Source: a virus. From it: 23,579 nt of DNA. Below the pieces are notes generated by a model. The model did not search any database and had not been told where the DNA came from. It saw nothing but the letters and a program-made list of their open reading frames with translations. Below are positions 22,845-23,579 of the stretch, in pieces; positions within the stretch are counted from its first letter, which is position 1; each line of letters starts with the position of its first letter. The stretch lies in the IMG/VR virus record IMGVR_UViG_3300034160_000208, positions 1-23,579 of that record; one strand, 5' to 3'. The position numbers were made by a program, and so were the translations under genes.

Positions 22845-23579
22845 TTACCCCTCGTGCAAACCGCACTCGCGCTTCAGGCCGAAGAAGCGGGTTTCTTCCT
22901 CTTTCATGCCCTCTTCCCATTTACGGGTGGTGTGCATATCGCCAACGGATAAGTACCCTTGTTCCCACAGCGGGTGGTAACTCAGCCCGTGTTCGGTCAG
23001 ATACTGATAAATCTGGCGGTTATCCCAGTCGATGATCGGCAAAATCTTGAACACCCCGCGTTGTACCGCGATCACCGGCAGGTTAGCACGGCTGCCGGAC
23101 TGTTCACGGCGTAAACCGGCGAACCAGGTCTGCGCGCCCAGCGTTTCTAGCGCGCGGTTCATTGGTTCAACCTTGTTGATTTGATTGTATTTCTCAATCC
23201 CCTCAACGCCCTGCTCCCACAGTTTGCCGTAACGCGCTTCCTGCCAGGCCGGTGAATGCTCGGCACGGAACACTTGCAGATTCAGCTGCAGCTTGTCGGC
23301 CAGTTGATCGATAAACTGATAAGTTTCTGGGAACAGGTAACCGGTATCGGTCAGGATCACCGGGATATCCGGCTTGATGCGGGTGACCAGATGCAGACAG
23401 ACCGCCGCCTGAATCCCAAAGCTGGAAGAAAGCACGAATTCACCCGGCAAATGCTCCAGCGCCCAGGCGACTCGTTCCTGCGCCGAAAGGTGTTCCAACT
23501 GACCATTGACTACCGCCAGTGCCAGCGCCTGCCCTGATTTTGGCAATGCATTCAGCGCTACCAGATCGAGTTCAGCCAT
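22845..23579 (-). CDS. cysH: Phosphoadenosine phosphosulfate (PAPS) reductase
   Basis: CysH reduces PAPS to sulfite with thioredoxin in assimilatory sulfate reduction in the cytoplasm. The 244-aa length equals that of the E. coli enzyme. Visible motifs are [10 protein letters not shown] (nucleotide-binding P-loop-like, about residues 50-59), [12 protein letters not shown] (77-88), [13 protein letters not shown] (152-164) and the C-terminal KRECGLHEG with catalytic Cys239. The paired cysteines of iron-sulfur APS reductases are absent, which fits the PAPS-specific class. The start is the last codon of the window. This is a host housekeeping gene, normally the third of cysJIH, and marks the chromosomal edge of the element. 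Confidence 0.97.
   Translation of the reverse strand: MAELDLVALNALPKSGQALALAVVNGQLEHLSAQERVAWALEHLPGEFVLSSSFGIQAAVCLHLVTRIKPDIPVILTDTGYLFPETYQFIDQLADKLQLNLQVFRAEHSPAWQEARYGKLWEQGVEGIEKYNQINKVEPMNRALETLGAQTWFAGLRREQSGSRANLPVIAVQRGVFKILPIIDWDNRQIYQYLTEHGLSYHPLWEQGYLSVGDMHTTRKWEEGMKEEETRFFGLKRECGLHEG

Overview
The window looks like a chromosomal locus of an enterobacterium, most likely a Serratia/Yersinia-type member of Yersiniaceae. That assignment rests on recalled similarity of the CysH protein at the right edge and was not tested by search. Apart from cysH (22845-23579), the whole window is one phage-derived element running leftward from position 22808 to at least position 1. The left boundary is not visible.

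Layout, in the direction of transcription of the element (right to left): a LexA-like self-cleaving repressor on the + strand (22098-22808); a divergent operator/promoter region (21957-22097); a Q-type antiterminator (21597-21956) ending at a strong terminator; a second promoter with a second strong terminator immediately downstream of it (21410-21514); a portal protein (19943-21283); a 56-aa small ORF; neck proteins (DUF4054 adaptor, a closure-like protein, a LIC_12616-type tail terminator); contractile sheath (DUF3383), tube (DUF3277) and a tail assembly chaperone with a T7 slippery site that yields a -1 fusion product; a 517-aa protein in the tape-measure position carrying two peptidoglycan hydrolase domains; a simple baseplate (Dit-like ring protein, Pam3-gp18-like plug, gp27-like hub, Gp138-type spike with an HxH tip, gp25-like, GpJ-like, DUF2612); an 8-kb receptor-binding island of five fibre or shaft genes and two fibre assembly chaperones; a terminator; and a lysis cassette of two holin-type membrane proteins and an N-acetylmuramidase endolysin.

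No terminase, scaffold/protease, major capsid, head morphogenesis, integrase or replication gene is visible. Every tail, baseplate, fibre and lysis reading frame is open. The best reading is a domesticated R-type tailocin (contractile phage-tail bacteriocin) cluster. It is unusual in keeping an intact portal and neck set, in placing a two-enzyme hydrolase where a long tape measure is expected, and in carrying duplicated fibre genes.

Proposed control circuit (inference): DNA damage triggers cleavage of the repressor at Ala110-Gly111, which frees the leftward promoter. Antiterminator Q is then made and lets polymerase pass the terminator at 21410-21441 and, about 20 kb later, the terminator in front of the lysis genes (1262-1285). 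A 13-bp sequence shared by the repressor-region promoter and the structural-operon promoter suggests one DNA-binding protein acts at both.
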